Notes: generated by a model not told the origin, from the letters alone. A stretch of DNA of 64,000 bases from J014 sp964486055 (GCA_964486055.1 CAZALE010000001.1:248001-312000), one strand, 5' to 3'. Numbered from the stretch's first letter, positions 1 to 8,976 are shown. A program made the numbers and translations.

Positions 1-180
1 GGAACTTTTCGCTTATGGAGAGACTTGGGTTATGTGTTCGGGGCGTTGCTGTCTGGTATCACTGCAGATTTTCTCGGTGTGAGTGCTGCTATTTTTGTCA
101 TAGGCGTCATTACTATCGTCTCTGCATTGATTATCAAGTTAAGAATGCCGATAATAGAGCCGCTCTCTGCAAGTAGTTAG
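1..180 (+). CDS. MFS transporter, C-terminal end (partial)
   Basis: The first 59 codons of the window are open and end in TAG. They encode the last part of a polytopic membrane protein. A WRDLGY-type motif is followed by a glycine-rich transmembrane helix (GALLSGITADFLG) and a second hydrophobic helix. The R-x-W-R-D-x-G-Y...G...AD pattern is typical of the start of the second half or the last helices of major facilitator transporters. The gene begins outside the window, so the substrate cannot be inferred. The family call rests on this short motif only. Confidence 0.6.
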   Translation, partial: GTFRLWRDLGYVFGALLSGITADFLGVSAAIFVIGVITIVSALIIKLRMPIIEPLSASS

Positions 181-356
181 AGCTTAGCCTCTAATTTGAT
201 TTTCTAGTTGTCATTAAATGAACAGATACGTTGGGAATATCTTAGGACCATTTCGTTGCTTTAAATTCGTGTCTCTGACGGCAATAAAGATTCAATTCAC
301 GCTATTTTGTCTACTCCTTGTTTCATGATTCTATGATACGATTTGATTTTTTCTGA

Positions 357-788
357 CTATTCCGAGATCTTTGTGGCTTGGCTTGCTAAAAATTTCCAAT
401 TTTCATCAATCTTTCCATAAACTGCTGTCCAGCGATAGGGTACTTTATTTTTGTTTTTATCCTCAATCCAGCTTTTTCCAACGATAACAACAGTATGCTC
501 ACCATGTTTTATCATGCGCATTTCCTCGATGTCTGCAGTATCTATGGTTTTTTCGCCGGATAAAAAAGACTGAATTCTTTGATTTTTATCATCGGCCTTC
601 CCGGATGCGTGAACATGTATGAATTCATCAGCTAGAAGACTCTCTAAGGTGGTTTTATCTTTGATTTCGATTGCGTAGATTAGTTTTTGGCGCAACTTTC
701 TTACCTCATCTTCCGGATTTTGAATATAACCATTGCAATTTATTAATGCGACGAGTACAGCACACGATAAGAGCCTCAGGGTATTCAT
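357..788 (-). CDS. DUF4440/SnoaL-like (NTF2-fold) putative lipoprotein
   Basis: This 143-residue protein has an N-terminal hydrophobic segment ending in L-I-N-C, a possible lipobox that would give a lipoprotein. The rest matches the DUF4440/NTF2-like pattern: a first helix with a conserved LxxxLAxEFxHVHASG-type stretch, and a final strand W-x-A-V-Y-G-x-x-x-x-x-W-K-F. Such proteins often bind small molecules, but none can be named here. I chose the ATG at 788 because an AGAAGGAAA ribosome-binding site precedes it. The reading frame extends upstream to 863 but there has no ribosome-binding site and would bury the signal. It is divergent from the TlpA-like gene, leaving about 63 bp for both promoters. 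Confidence 0.65.
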   Translation of the reverse strand: MNTLRLLSCAVLVALINCNGYIQNPEDEVRKLRQKLIYAIEIKDKTTLESLLADEFIHVHASGKADDKNQRIQSFLSGEKTIDTADIEEMRMIKHGEHTVVIVGKSWIEDKNKNKVPYRWTAVYGKIDENWKFLASQATKISE

Positions 789-851
789 AAGTTTCCTTCT
801 ATCAGATAAAATAAATTTGTGCAAATCAAATGTTTTGCAGTTTGAACATTT

Positions 852-1388
852 ATGAAAGATCAACAGAATAGGATTTTAAAACTTGTCTCAGTAATCTTCT
901 TAATTTTGCTCGCGGTATATCTTTTAATTCCGGATTCGATTTGGACATCCGGATTTATACCGATTGAAAAGAGAAAGGGAAGCAGCGAATTACGCTTCAG
1001 GGATTTCAATGGGGATTTGTGGAGACTTGATGACCACTTAGGAAAAGTAGTAGTAGTCAACTACTGGGCAACCTGGTGTTCGCCATGCGTTGAGGAAATT
1101 CCTTATTTTAACAAGCTAGCACACGAGTATAGTAATAAAAACGTTCAGTTTGTTGGAGTTAATGTTGACAATGATCTGAGTGTAGTCCCGACTTTTGTTG
1201 AAAGATATTCTATTTCTTATCCAATTGTTGTTCCTGATAAGGATGATGCGATTGTCAACTCCATGTTTTTAGCTTTACCAACTACGCTCATTTACGATAA
1301 GCGGGGAAGACTAGCTAAAAAACATGTCGGTTTATTACCTGAAGGCACCTTGAGATCCGACATAGAAGAATTGTTGAATGAACCTTAG
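852..1388 (+). CDS. TlpA/ResA-like membrane-anchored thioredoxin
   Basis: This 178-residue protein has an N-terminal signal anchor (about residues 10-28) and a thioredoxin/AhpC-TSA fold. The WCSPC active site places the redox cysteines at about residues 76 and 79, with a cis-Pro region LALPTT near residue 143. Members reduce disulfides outside the cytoplasmic membrane, commonly in apocytochrome c or other periplasmic cysteine proteins. That would fit the ResB/CcsA genes 8 kb away, but the link is an inference. The ATG at 852 opens directly on the signal anchor. Confidence 0.85.
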   Translation: MKDQQNRILKLVSVIFLILLAVYLLIPDSIWTSGFIPIEKRKGSSELRFRDFNGDLWRLDDHLGKVVVVNYWATWCSPCVEEIPYFNKLAHEYSNKNVQFVGVNVDNDLSVVPTFVERYSISYPIVVPDKDDAIVNSMFLALPTTLIYDKRGRLAKKHVGLLPEGTLRSDIEELLNEP

Positions 1389-1403
1389 CTCTTGTACTTT
1401 AAC

Positions 1404-1434
1404 AAAAGTCTAGTATGTGATAAACACTAGTTTT
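1404..1434 (+). terminator. Weak candidate terminator after the TlpA-like gene
   Basis: A short stem (CTAGT/ACTAG) is extended by an AAAA/TTTT pairing across a two-base bulge and followed by a T/A-rich stretch, 16 bp after the stop codon. The stem is AT-rich and weak. The remaining DNA up to 1652 shows nothing I can assign, apart from an AAGGAG site before the next gene. Confidence 0.35.
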
Positions 1435-1652
1435 AAAATTTACCCTGTAGCCATCTTCATAAGAAGCAGTGTCTTCAATACGCCCTTATGATGTATGCTG
1501 CGGATTTCATGTGATAATGTTTTGTATAGCGAGATTTTGAGTTTTATGAATTTTTAAGACCCAAATTTTAATTCATTCTCTGCGCAAAATTGAGTTTAAG
1601 TTTGTTGAGATCAGTCTTGAACTTATACTTGTCGTGAAGGAGCAGATATACA

Positions 1653-2594
1653 ATGGTGAAGAGGCCGACCCCCTTTGGTGAAATAGAAATTAATGATGCA
1701 CATGTGCATTTTTTCTCCTATCAATATTTTCGATTGCTGGCTAGTCAATCACCGACATTAAAAAACGATAGTGACGTAGTTAGTAAAATCGGAGAGATAA
1801 CTGGATTGAGAATGCCTCCAGCAAGCATCATCGACTTTGCGAATCTATGGATAGATGAATTGAATAGAAATCATGTAGCACGTGCTATGATCATGGCTAG
1901 CATACCTGGCGATGAGGATTCTGTAGCTGAAGCTATAAAGATTTTTCCAGACAGATTTTACGGAGCATTTTTCTTCAATCCATTAGTTGAGAATGCTGTA
2001 GAAAGAGCTGAGAGAGCGTTCGAAGTGTTAGGTTTAAAAGTAGTATGCCTTTTTCCTGCGATGCATAGGTTTTCCGTAGCGGATAATGAAGTAGTGCGGG
2101 AGATCATCAAGATTGTCAGACGTCAAAAGGGAAGAGCTGTTTTTGTTCATTGTGGCGCTCTAAGTATCGGAATTCGGCAAAAGATCGGATTGCAAAGCTT
2201 ATTTGATTTAAGATTTTCAAATCCTCTCGAAGTTCATAAGCTGGCAAGTGAGTTTACAGATGTAAACTTTATCATTCCGCACTTTGGTGCAGGACTTTGG
2301 CGCGAAGCCTTGATGACGGCTGAACTATGTCCAAATGTTTATCTTGACACATCTAGCTCTAATCGTTGGATGAAATATCAAAGCGCTGATTTAGATATTC
2401 GGAAAGTTCTTGAGCGAACTATTAATCTCATAGGGGCAGAAAGATTGCTTTTCGGGACTGACTCATCTTTTTTCCCTCGCGGTTGGAATTCAGAAATATT
2501 CGACACTCAAGTGAAAGCATTATATGAAATCGGCATCAGCAAAGACGATGCAGAGAAAATATTTGGTGGAAATTTACGAAAACTTTTGGATTAG
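1653..2594 (+). CDS. Amidohydrolase family 2 metal-dependent hydrolase
   Basis: This 313-residue TIM-barrel protein of the amidohydrolase_2 family has metal ligands in the usual order. They are H17-x-H19 (DAHVHFF), H166 (FVHCG), H210 (IPHFGAG) and D270 (FGTDSS). The family includes decarboxylases such as ACMSD and lactonases; nothing here fixes the substrate. It has no signal peptide, so it is probably cytoplasmic. An AAGGAG ribosome-binding site lies about 10 bp before the ATG. The stop codon overlaps that of the convergent acyltransferase gene. Confidence 0.8.
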   Translation: MVKRPTPFGEIEINDAHVHFFSYQYFRLLASQSPTLKNDSDVVSKIGEITGLRMPPASIIDFANLWIDELNRNHVARAMIMASIPGDEDSVAEAIKIFPDRFYGAFFFNPLVENAVERAERAFEVLGLKVVCLFPAMHRFSVADNEVVREIIKIVRRQKGRAVFVHCGALSIGIRQKIGLQSLFDLRFSNPLEVHKLASEFTDVNFIIPHFGAGLWREALMTAELCPNVYLDTSSSNRWMKYQSADLDIRKVLERTINLIGAERLLFGTDSSFFPRGWNSEIFDTQVKALYEIGISKDDAEKIFGGNLRKLLD

Positions 2595-3475
2595 GCCAAT
2601 CGGCGCTGAAATTTTACAAAGCGCCTTTTATTTTTCCTTAAATGCTCGAATTCTCTGAAGAACATCTCGTAATACTTCGGCTCGATGTTGTTTACATCGA
2701 AAAGCACGAAGAAATCGATAGTTTTAAAATAGCGATCAAGTGCCGGCTCACTACATACTTTGGCACCTATCCTCAGATAAGTTTTAAATAATTTTGGTAA
2801 CTCTATGGCCTCAGCGTCGTATGGACTATCTGTTTTGCATTGATATCCCACTCTGGGTTGTATTTGTAGATATGGATGTAGATGTTTTTCATTATTCAAA
2901 TATTCGAGAGCCTTGATGCCATCTGTCGGATTTTGTGATGGTAATGAGCAGCATCCAAACATGTATCGTTTCTTCTTGAGCATCAGATATAGAGCCAAGC
3001 CTTTCCAAAGCAGGAATAGGACTCGATTGTTTCTATGATCTTTTGCTATGCAAGCTCGTCCGATTTCTATCGATTGTTTCAGTAAATCTACAGGCAGTTT
3101 CTCTATTTGAAACTCATTGGCAGAGTAGAATCCGAGAGCATCTCTAACCATCTCGAAAGTTTGAAGACGATAGGTACCAACTACGCGATTAGATGATCTC
3201 TCGATGACAATTAAGTGATGACAGAATTGATCGAATTCATCTTCATCGCGTCCAGTGACGAAAGATGATTCAAGTCCTTCATTTAGCTCTAGATTGAAAA
3301 CTTCAAACCGTAAGCGCAATGCTTGATCTATTTCCTCTGGGGTTCTAGCAAACCTCGTTATATAGCGTCCCTCGATTATCTCTTGCTTTGGAATTCCTCT
3401 AGTCTGCAGGTATTTAAAAGCCCTCTGAATCCTGGGAGCGAAAGATCTATAGATAGTTTGTCTTAGTCTCAGCAT
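2591..3475 (-). CDS. OlsB/Acetyltransf_5-like N-acyltransferase
   Basis: This 294-residue protein resembles the hemolysin-like/OlsB acyltransferases, which transfer an acyl chain from acyl-ACP to an amino group, as in the first step of ornithine lipid synthesis. The visible signature comprises a region RFARTPEEIDQALRLRFEVF (about 40-60), a DEDEFDQFCHHL stretch with the family's Asp/His cluster (about 78-90), then VVGTYRLQ, followed by an EIGRACIAKDHR-type motif. I see no fused PlsC-like OlsA domain. The gene starts 2 bp after the TonB_C gene ends and is probably translationally coupled. Its product could instead be an N-acyl amino acid synthase. Confidence 0.6.
   Translation of the reverse strand: MLRLRQTIYRSFAPRIQRAFKYLQTRGIPKQEIIEGRYITRFARTPEEIDQALRLRFEVFNLELNEGLESSFVTGRDEDEFDQFCHHLIVIERSSNRVVGTYRLQTFEMVRDALGFYSANEFQIEKLPVDLLKQSIEIGRACIAKDHRNNRVLFLLWKGLALYLMLKKKRYMFGCCSLPSQNPTDGIKALEYLNNEKHLHPYLQIQPRVGYQCKTDSPYDAEAIELPKLFKTYLRIGAKVCSEPALDRYFKTIDFFVLFDVNNIEPKYYEMFFREFEHLRKNKRRFVKFQRRLA
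2602..2635 (+). terminator. Intrinsic terminator for the amidohydrolase gene, inside the opposing CDS
   Basis: A GGCGCT/AGCGCC stem (2602-2607 and 2620-2625) with a 12-nt loop is followed directly by TTTTATTTTT. It has the right polarity for the plus-strand gene, 8 bp after its stop. It lies entirely within the 3' end of the minus-strand acyltransferase coding sequence. Confidence 0.7.
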
Positions 3476-3477
3476 AA

Positions 3478-4323
3478 CTAATCTTCATCCTTTATTTTTT
3501 TAAAGTTATATCTCAGCAAAACTCTGAGTGGCAGAGTTTTCTTGTTCATCTCACCAGGTCTCCAGTTCATTGCCCTTATAGCCTTTATGACAGCTTCTTC
3601 CAAACCGAAACCAGCCCATCGAAGAATCTCTACATTTACAACATTACCTTTTTCGTCGATGTCAACTGCTGCTTCTATGGTCGCGGCTATCAAATAATCT
3701 CTAGCGAGTTCAGGATACTCTGGAGTAATTCGCCTATACGGCATCGGAGGCCTGATCTGAGTGTTATCATTGAATTCAGGAAACTTTGCCACCCCTTGCA
3801 TTTTTAAATCATAATCACCTGCAGATTGAATTTCTGTTACGAATTGAGTTAAAAATTCATCAAGCACTGAAAAAAATTTTTCGGTGGAGTTATCTTCATT
3901 TTGGGCCTCGGCCTTCAACAAATGCCAAGACAAAAGCCTGCCAGTTCTGCTGCTAATCAGAAAAAAAGCTGCGTAGGTCTCAACGTATGTGCCTTTCTCG
4001 AGAGATGTACGGCTGATGCTTTCAGCTTTAATTAAAACATAAAGGTTACAACCTATGGCGTTGCCTAAATTTTTTGCTTGTTGAAGTGAGAGATTAAATG
4101 GATTTTCAAAGTTCTGTGCCATTAGCGCACTTTTAGCCAGGGAGGAATTTATAATTTTGTAGTTGGGCAGTAGAATCGCCTCGAGTTTTGTAATTATGCT
4201 ATCTGATAGCTCGTTGTTCTCAGGCGTTAATATGGCAATGCGTTCCTGTGCTGTCGATGTAACTACTAAGGTTGATATGGTGATAAAAAATATGAAGCTA
4301 AGCCGAATGAGTCTTACTTTCAT
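3478..4323 (-). CDS. Secreted TonB C-terminal domain protein
   Basis: This 281-residue protein has an N-terminal signal sequence or anchor (about residues 5-25, ending STAQ). Its middle region resembles a periplasmic binding or curli-assembly-like fold. A TonB_C domain follows from about residue 200, with YPELAR, then a strand VDIDEKGNVVNVEI, then a helix EAVIKAIRAMNWRPG. It lacks the Pro-rich linker of a canonical TonB and no exbB/exbD lie nearby, so energy transduction is not assured. The ATG overlaps the end of the HD-domain gene by 26 bp. Confidence 0.7.
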   Translation of the reverse strand: MKVRLIRLSFIFFITISTLVVTSTAQERIAILTPENNELSDSIITKLEAILLPNYKIINSSLAKSALMAQNFENPFNLSLQQAKNLGNAIGCNLYVLIKAESISRTSLEKGTYVETYAAFFLISSRTGRLLSWHLLKAEAQNEDNSTEKFFSVLDEFLTQFVTEIQSAGDYDLKMQGVAKFPEFNDNTQIRPPMPYRRITPEYPELARDYLIAATIEAAVDIDEKGNVVNVEILRWAGFGLEEAVIKAIRAMNWRPGEMNKKTLPLRVLLRYNFKKIKDED

Positions 4324-5596
4324 TTTTGTAAAGGCGAGCTATCGAATCCTTAACCTCGGGCGGAAAGCATACTCTGTGAATTTCATAGGCTTTTTGCAGA
4401 CCACGAACTGCAGGGCTAACTTCGGATATTTCCTTTATTTGGGGATTTGAATATCCTACCTCGACGAAGATAGCATTTTTCGATTCTCTAGTTTCAGTAT
4501 ACGGATAATAAGGCATATCACCGGCTTTGTCCTCCACAAAATAATATTTTTCATCAAAGCCAGCTTTTTTAACTTCTCTGCGCGCCATGTCGAGTAACTC
4601 TGCTTTTAACTCCTCATCCATGTCTAAATTCAATGATCTGAAGAATTGTCGATTTATAAATCGTTTTGCAAGATCTGAGAGAATTTTATCCTCAGAAAAC
4701 TGCCATTTTTTCACATGAAACAACATATCAGAGTCGTCTATCTGTAGATGTTCGATCAGGGATAGCCTTTCGCCTTTTAGTATTCTCTCAAACGGCGTAT
4801 CTGGAGCACACCATACTGTTTTATCTTGTTGCATTAAATCTAGAGCTCTTCTAAAAAGCGAGCGTAACACTGCTTCTGCTGAGCGAAGGTTTTGATGAAA
4901 GTAAACTTGTTTAAACATGTAGTGGCGCGCTTGTAAATAATCCTCAACTGCATGAATACCCTTGGCTGAAATATAGAGTCTGTCATTTTCATCATCAATC
5001 TCTAGCGACTCTATAATCCACTCCAAATCGTAAACTCCATATTTCACACCGGTCATGTAAGAATCGCGTAAGAGGTAATCCATTCTATCGACATCCAGTT
5101 GCGAGGATATGAGCTGAGCGAGTGCTTTGGGCTTAAAATGTCCTTGCACTGCTGATGCCACCTTCTCTGGTAGTTCTGCAGAAAACTCTCGCATCTTTTG
5201 TCCTATTTCAGTTTCGTTACTCAGGACTGTCGCCACGGTAAAATCCTCATGATGGAAATTCAATATTGCCTCGAGCACATGTGAAAAAGCTCCGTGGCCT
5301 ATGTCATGTAGTAAAGCAGCACATTTAACAATCAATTGATCTTCCTTGGATATGAAGTATTTGGCGGAGAGTTTGTCGAGAATCCTGCAGGCGAGATGCA
5401 TTGCACCCAGGCTATGAGTAAATCTGGAATGCTCCGCACCTGGATATGTGTAATGAGCTAGCCCTAATTGCTTGATTCGACGCAGGCGTTGAAATTCGGC
5501 TGTGTCTATTAATCTAGCTAGCAACTCGCCTTCATCAGTGTCTGTCTTGATGCGAATCATGTCATGTACTGGATCGCGATAAACCTTTTCAGACAT
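4298..5596 (-). CDS. HD-superfamily phosphohydrolase (dGTPase-like)
   Basis: This 432-residue protein carries a metal-dependent HD domain. The ligands are seen in the motif H-S-R-F-T-H (about residues 51-56), the central LLHDIGHG (HD pair, about 95-101) and a distal D in QLDVDRMDYLLRDS. Length and layout match the dGTPase-related YdhJ/YwfO-type phosphohydrolases, which hydrolyse (d)NTPs or related nucleotides; the substrate is unknown. I start it at ATG 5596, preceded by GAGGGG; the upstream in-frame TTG at 5644 has no ribosome-binding site. It heads a minus-strand run with the TonB_C and acyltransferase genes. Confidence 0.8.
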   Translation of the reverse strand: MSEKVYRDPVHDMIRIKTDTDEGELLARLIDTAEFQRLRRIKQLGLAHYTYPGAEHSRFTHSLGAMHLACRILDKLSAKYFISKEDQLIVKCAALLHDIGHGAFSHVLEAILNFHHEDFTVATVLSNETEIGQKMREFSAELPEKVASAVQGHFKPKALAQLISSQLDVDRMDYLLRDSYMTGVKYGVYDLEWIIESLEIDDENDRLYISAKGIHAVEDYLQARHYMFKQVYFHQNLRSAEAVLRSLFRRALDLMQQDKTVWCAPDTPFERILKGERLSLIEHLQIDDSDMLFHVKKWQFSEDKILSDLAKRFINRQFFRSLNLDMDEELKAELLDMARREVKKAGFDEKYYFVEDKAGDMPYYPYTETRESKNAIFVEVGYSNPQIKEISEVSPAVRGLQKAYEIHRVCFPPEVKDSIARLYKNESKTHSA

Positions 5597-5767
5597 TACT
5601 TCTAGCCCCTCAAGTATTTTCTTTCTTTTCAAAAAATAAAACAAATTCGCTGGAAAGTGATTTTCGATTTTTAAGTTTTTGTGAGAAAAGGTTAGTATTT
5701 AAAATTTGCGGTTCTATTTGAGGGATTTGAACCGGAGATGAGCTAATGAAAGAAAGTAGTAGGCAAA

Positions 5768-7084
5768 ATGCAGAAGCCGATTCAATCAGCAGAAAGACTC
5801 AGTACAAGCCTGCGCCGTAGAACCTCGCAATTTCGTCGCTCTCTTTTCTCGACGAGAAAACGATTCCTTTTATATTTATCGCTAATTGGACCTGGAATAA
5901 TATCCGCAAGCTCTGGAAACGAAGCTAGTGGTATTGCTACTTACTCAGTGGCCGGAGCCGAATACGGGTATTCTCTACTTTGGGCTTTCATTCCGATGAC
6001 TATCTGCTTTGCAGTAGCTCAAGAGATGAGTGTAAGAATGGGGGTAGTAACCGGGCAAGGGTTTGCTGATCTAATAAGAGAACATTTCGGTGTGCGTTGG
6101 ACTACATTAGTCATGTTAGCTCTTTTGGTGGCAAATACTGGTATCATAATTGCTGAATTCGTCGGAGTGGCACAGGCATCGGAAATTTTTGGAATACCCA
6201 GGTATATTTCCGTTCCTCTCTCGGGAATCTTCATTTGGTGGTTGGTGGTTAAAGGAAACACTAAGTATGTTGAACGTGCTTTTCTTTTGATGTCACTGAT
6301 TTTTCTAAGCTACATAATTTCTGCGTTCATCGCAAAACCTGATTGGGCATTGATAGGTAAGGAATTCATCACTCCAAGCTTCAGAACTGATACGGCATAT
6401 TTATTCACTGTAATGGCATTGATTGGAACTACTATAACACCTTTCATGCAAGTATTTGTTCAGTCCTCTGTTGTTGACAAAGGCTTAAAAAAGGAAGACC
6501 TACCCATAGCTAGGGCTGATGCGATAATTGGCGTGTTGACGGCCAACACTGTTGCGGCGTTCATAGTAATATGCACAGCCGCTACACTATACCCGCAAGG
6601 TATCTCGATAGAAACTGCGGAGGATGCTGCACGTGCTCTAGCCCCTGTCCTAGGCGCATACGCTGAGTACTTGTTTGCGATCGGCCTTTTCGGTGCCTCT
6701 ATGTTAGCAATGGGAGTTCTTCCGCTAGCTACGGCTTATAGTTTGAGCGAGGCACTTGGCTTCGAAAAGGGACTGTCCTATAGCTTCCGTGAAGCGCCTA
6801 TATTTCTGGGTATTTTTACATTCTTGATCTTATTGGGCATGATGGTCGCTCTAGTGCCTAACATACCTCAGATAAAACTTTTGTTGTTTACTCAGTGTAT
6901 TAATGGTTTGTTACTCCCAATCGTTATGATTGCGATGGTTTTGCTTTCATCAGATAGAGAAATAATGGGTGAACATGCAAATGGAAGATGGTTCAAGATT
7001 TTAGCCTGGACGACGGCACTGGTAGTATCCTTGCTCTCTTTACTTTTAATCATCAAAACTATTTGGGATAATGTTGTCGCTTGA
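5768..7084 (+). CDS. Nramp-family transporter with non-canonical metal-site motifs
   Basis: This 438-residue membrane protein has about 11 hydrophobic segments and clear Nramp family features: GPGIISAS in TM1, IATYSVAGA, and the TM6 stretch GTTITPFMQVFVQSS. Canonical Nramp proteins use DPGN in TM1 and A-x-x-MPH in TM6 to bind Mn2+ or Fe2+. Here the TM1 equivalent reads SSGNEASG (about residues 48-55) and TM6 has TPFMQ instead of MPH. The protein therefore belongs to a divergent subfamily whose ion (Mg2+, Mn2+ or other) is uncertain. The N-terminus is basic and about 30 residues long. The mscS-like gene begins 34 bp downstream on the same strand. Confidence 0.8.
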   Translation: MQKPIQSAERLSTSLRRRTSQFRRSLFSTRKRFLLYLSLIGPGIISASSGNEASGIATYSVAGAEYGYSLLWAFIPMTICFAVAQEMSVRMGVVTGQGFADLIREHFGVRWTTLVMLALLVANTGIIIAEFVGVAQASEIFGIPRYISVPLSGIFIWWLVVKGNTKYVERAFLLMSLIFLSYIISAFIAKPDWALIGKEFITPSFRTDTAYLFTVMALIGTTITPFMQVFVQSSVVDKGLKKEDLPIARADAIIGVLTANTVAAFIVICTAATLYPQGISIETAEDAARALAPVLGAYAEYLFAIGLFGASMLAMGVLPLATAYSLSEALGFEKGLSYSFREAPIFLGIFTFLILLGMMVALVPNIPQIKLLLFTQCINGLLLPIVMIAMVLLSSDREIMGEHANGRWFKILAWTTALVVSLLSLLLIIKTIWDNVVA

Positions 7085-7118
7085 GAAAAACTTAAATTCT
7101 TGTTCGTTTTAAATAAAG

Positions 7119-8591
7119 ATGCCTGCGAAGGAAAGAAAAGGGATTGTAGTATTCATCGTTTCCTCCTTGATAATAGTCTTATCATTGATTTTGTTGTCGA
7201 TAACCCATATTCCGATAAAAACTTATCTGACGAGCCTTTTTGCTACTGATAACCAGACGGCGATGATGTTGGGTGAGCTTTTTGAGATTGCACACAAAAT
7301 CCTCTACATCGTCCTCTGGATGTTACTAGTAATACTCATCGTGAGGTTTTTCAATTCTTTAATTGCGTCGACGGTCCTGAGAAAAGTTGGTAACGCTGAG
7401 CTAGCGAGTCTCCTGCAAAATGTCGTATCGATAGTAATTTACGTATTTGTTTTCGTAACGATAGTAAAATCGCAGTTTCAAACGGATCTGACTACAGTAT
7501 TTGCTGGCGGTACTATTTTAGGCGTCGTTTTAGGGTTGGCGCTTCAAGATACATTAGGTAATCTTTTTGCTGGTCTTGCTCTGCAGGCTGACCAACCATT
7601 TCAGATCGGAGATGTCATAAATATCCCCTCTAAAAATGCTACTGGCGTAGTTGAAAGTGTCTCTTGGAGAGGTGTGAAGATACGGACCTTTCAAAATAAG
7701 ATACTTTTGATAAGTAATTCGGTCTTGGGTAGGGAATTAATAGAGGTTGCGCCAAAGGATAATTTAAATGCAAGGCTACTACATTTCAGCACGATTTATG
7801 TGACCTCGCCAGCGAGAGTGGTGCGTGTAGCAAGGGAGGTGGTCAGAAATGTTGAGAATGTATCCCCGAAGTATCGTCCTATTGTGCGAATAAGGAATTT
7901 GGGGGAAAGCGGAATAGATTGGGAAATCAAGTACTGGCTTGAAGATTATTCAAAATACAATGACACTGACGCAACGATAAAAATGCGAATATGGTATGCC
8001 TTCCAACGCGAAGGCATTCATTTTGCTTATCCGACTCGCAAAATTTATGTAGAAGAGGAAGGGGAAGTAAGTTTAACTGAGGAATCAGAGGATGAAATAT
8101 TTGATTGCTTAAGCCAAGTATCTATATTCACACCTTTAACAAGGGACGAACTGAGAAACTTAGTAAAATCAGTGCATTTAAAGATATACTCGCCAAACGA
8201 ATTCATAACAAAGGAAGGGCTTAAGGAAGATTCGATGTTTGTCATATTTCGAGGCTCTGTAAAAGTGCAAGTAAAAGAAGGGGATATACAGAAAACCATC
8301 GCAATACTTCAGGAGGGCGACTTTTTTGGTGAGATGGGACTTTTTACTGGAGAACCGCGAACTGCCAGTGTTGTGGCTTCTGAAGAGACTAAAGTTCTAC
8401 AGATAAAAAAGGACGCGATAAAACCACTTTTGGACGCTAACCCACAATTAGTTGAAGCCTTCAGTAAGGTGATTGCCGAGAGAAAGATCGCATTAGCCCA
8501 GAGACCAAAGACTGAGAAAGTCGAGGAGCTTTCTGAGGAAGAATCGAAAGGGCTGATATCTGCAATAAAACGTTTCTTTGGTATTACGTAG
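7119..8591 (+). CDS. MscS-type mechanosensitive channel with C-terminal cyclic-nucleotide-binding domain
   Basis: This 490-residue fusion begins with hydrophobic segments at about 9-29, 57-81 and 95-115, followed by the MscS pore helix (VVLGLALQDTLGNLFAGLAL, about 140-160). The MscS beta domain follows (PFQIGDVI...GVVESVSWRGVKIRT). A CNB/CAP-effector domain spans about 325-445, with the phosphate-binding cassette FGEMGLFTGEPRTASV near 399-414. Channels of this build (bCNG type) are thought to be gated by cyclic nucleotides rather than tension alone. Conservation of the Gly-Glu...Arg-Thr core suggests real ligand binding. It probably shares a transcript with the Nramp-like gene. Confidence 0.9.
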   Translation: MPAKERKGIVVFIVSSLIIVLSLILLSITHIPIKTYLTSLFATDNQTAMMLGELFEIAHKILYIVLWMLLVILIVRFFNSLIASTVLRKVGNAELASLLQNVVSIVIYVFVFVTIVKSQFQTDLTTVFAGGTILGVVLGLALQDTLGNLFAGLALQADQPFQIGDVINIPSKNATGVVESVSWRGVKIRTFQNKILLISNSVLGRELIEVAPKDNLNARLLHFSTIYVTSPARVVRVAREVVRNVENVSPKYRPIVRIRNLGESGIDWEIKYWLEDYSKYNDTDATIKMRIWYAFQREGIHFAYPTRKIYVEEEGEVSLTEESEDEIFDCLSQVSIFTPLTRDELRNLVKSVHLKIYSPNEFITKEGLKEDSMFVIFRGSVKVQVKEGDIQKTIAILQEGDFFGEMGLFTGEPRTASVVASEETKVLQIKKDAIKPLLDANPQLVEAFSKVIAERKIALAQRPKTEKVEELSEEESKGLISAIKRFFGIT

Positions 8592-8976
8592 TTTGTCAAT
8601 TACGCTGATTGCATCGGCTGGCTATTATAGTTTCTTTGTGAAACTTTCTAAGTTTGAGTTTTGTGCCTTGGTAAGAAGCTTACTTTAAGCTCATCTGTAG
8701 CTAAGTTGCACAGCCGCTGGCTCAGTATTTTCAATGATCACGTCTGGCGGCGCCTTTAAAACTGCTATGAAGGTTTTTATTTGGTTACGAAATTTTCGTA
8801 GTACCACCAAGTCCTGTTTCTGAATTAATCCGTGGATAAAGGATTAGGGTTTCTGAATGTTTAATAAAGCCAAACTTATCTTAGTTTGTATTTAGGATAT
8901 ATGCAAATCTGTTTATCATAGAGTTACAGAGGAAGTATTTTTTAGCGATTTTTTCTGTTATGATTTAATTAAATCT
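8592..8976. other. 385-bp intergenic region with a palindrome
   Basis: No gene is visible here. A 15-base palindrome (TACGAAA-T-TTTCGTA, 8786-8800) is framed by TTGGT/ACCAA (8781-8785 and 8806-8810), giving a possible hairpin without a T-run. A TATGAT hexamer at 8959-8964 could be the -10 element for resB, with no convincing -35. If so, the transcript would begin only about 5 bases before the resB ATG, which has no Shine-Dalgarno sequence. Confidence 0.4.

Noticed and set aside
5597..5644. Upstream TTG start for the HD phosphohydrolase
   Set aside because: No ribosome-binding site and a non-conserved extension; the ATG at 5596 with GAGGGG is better.
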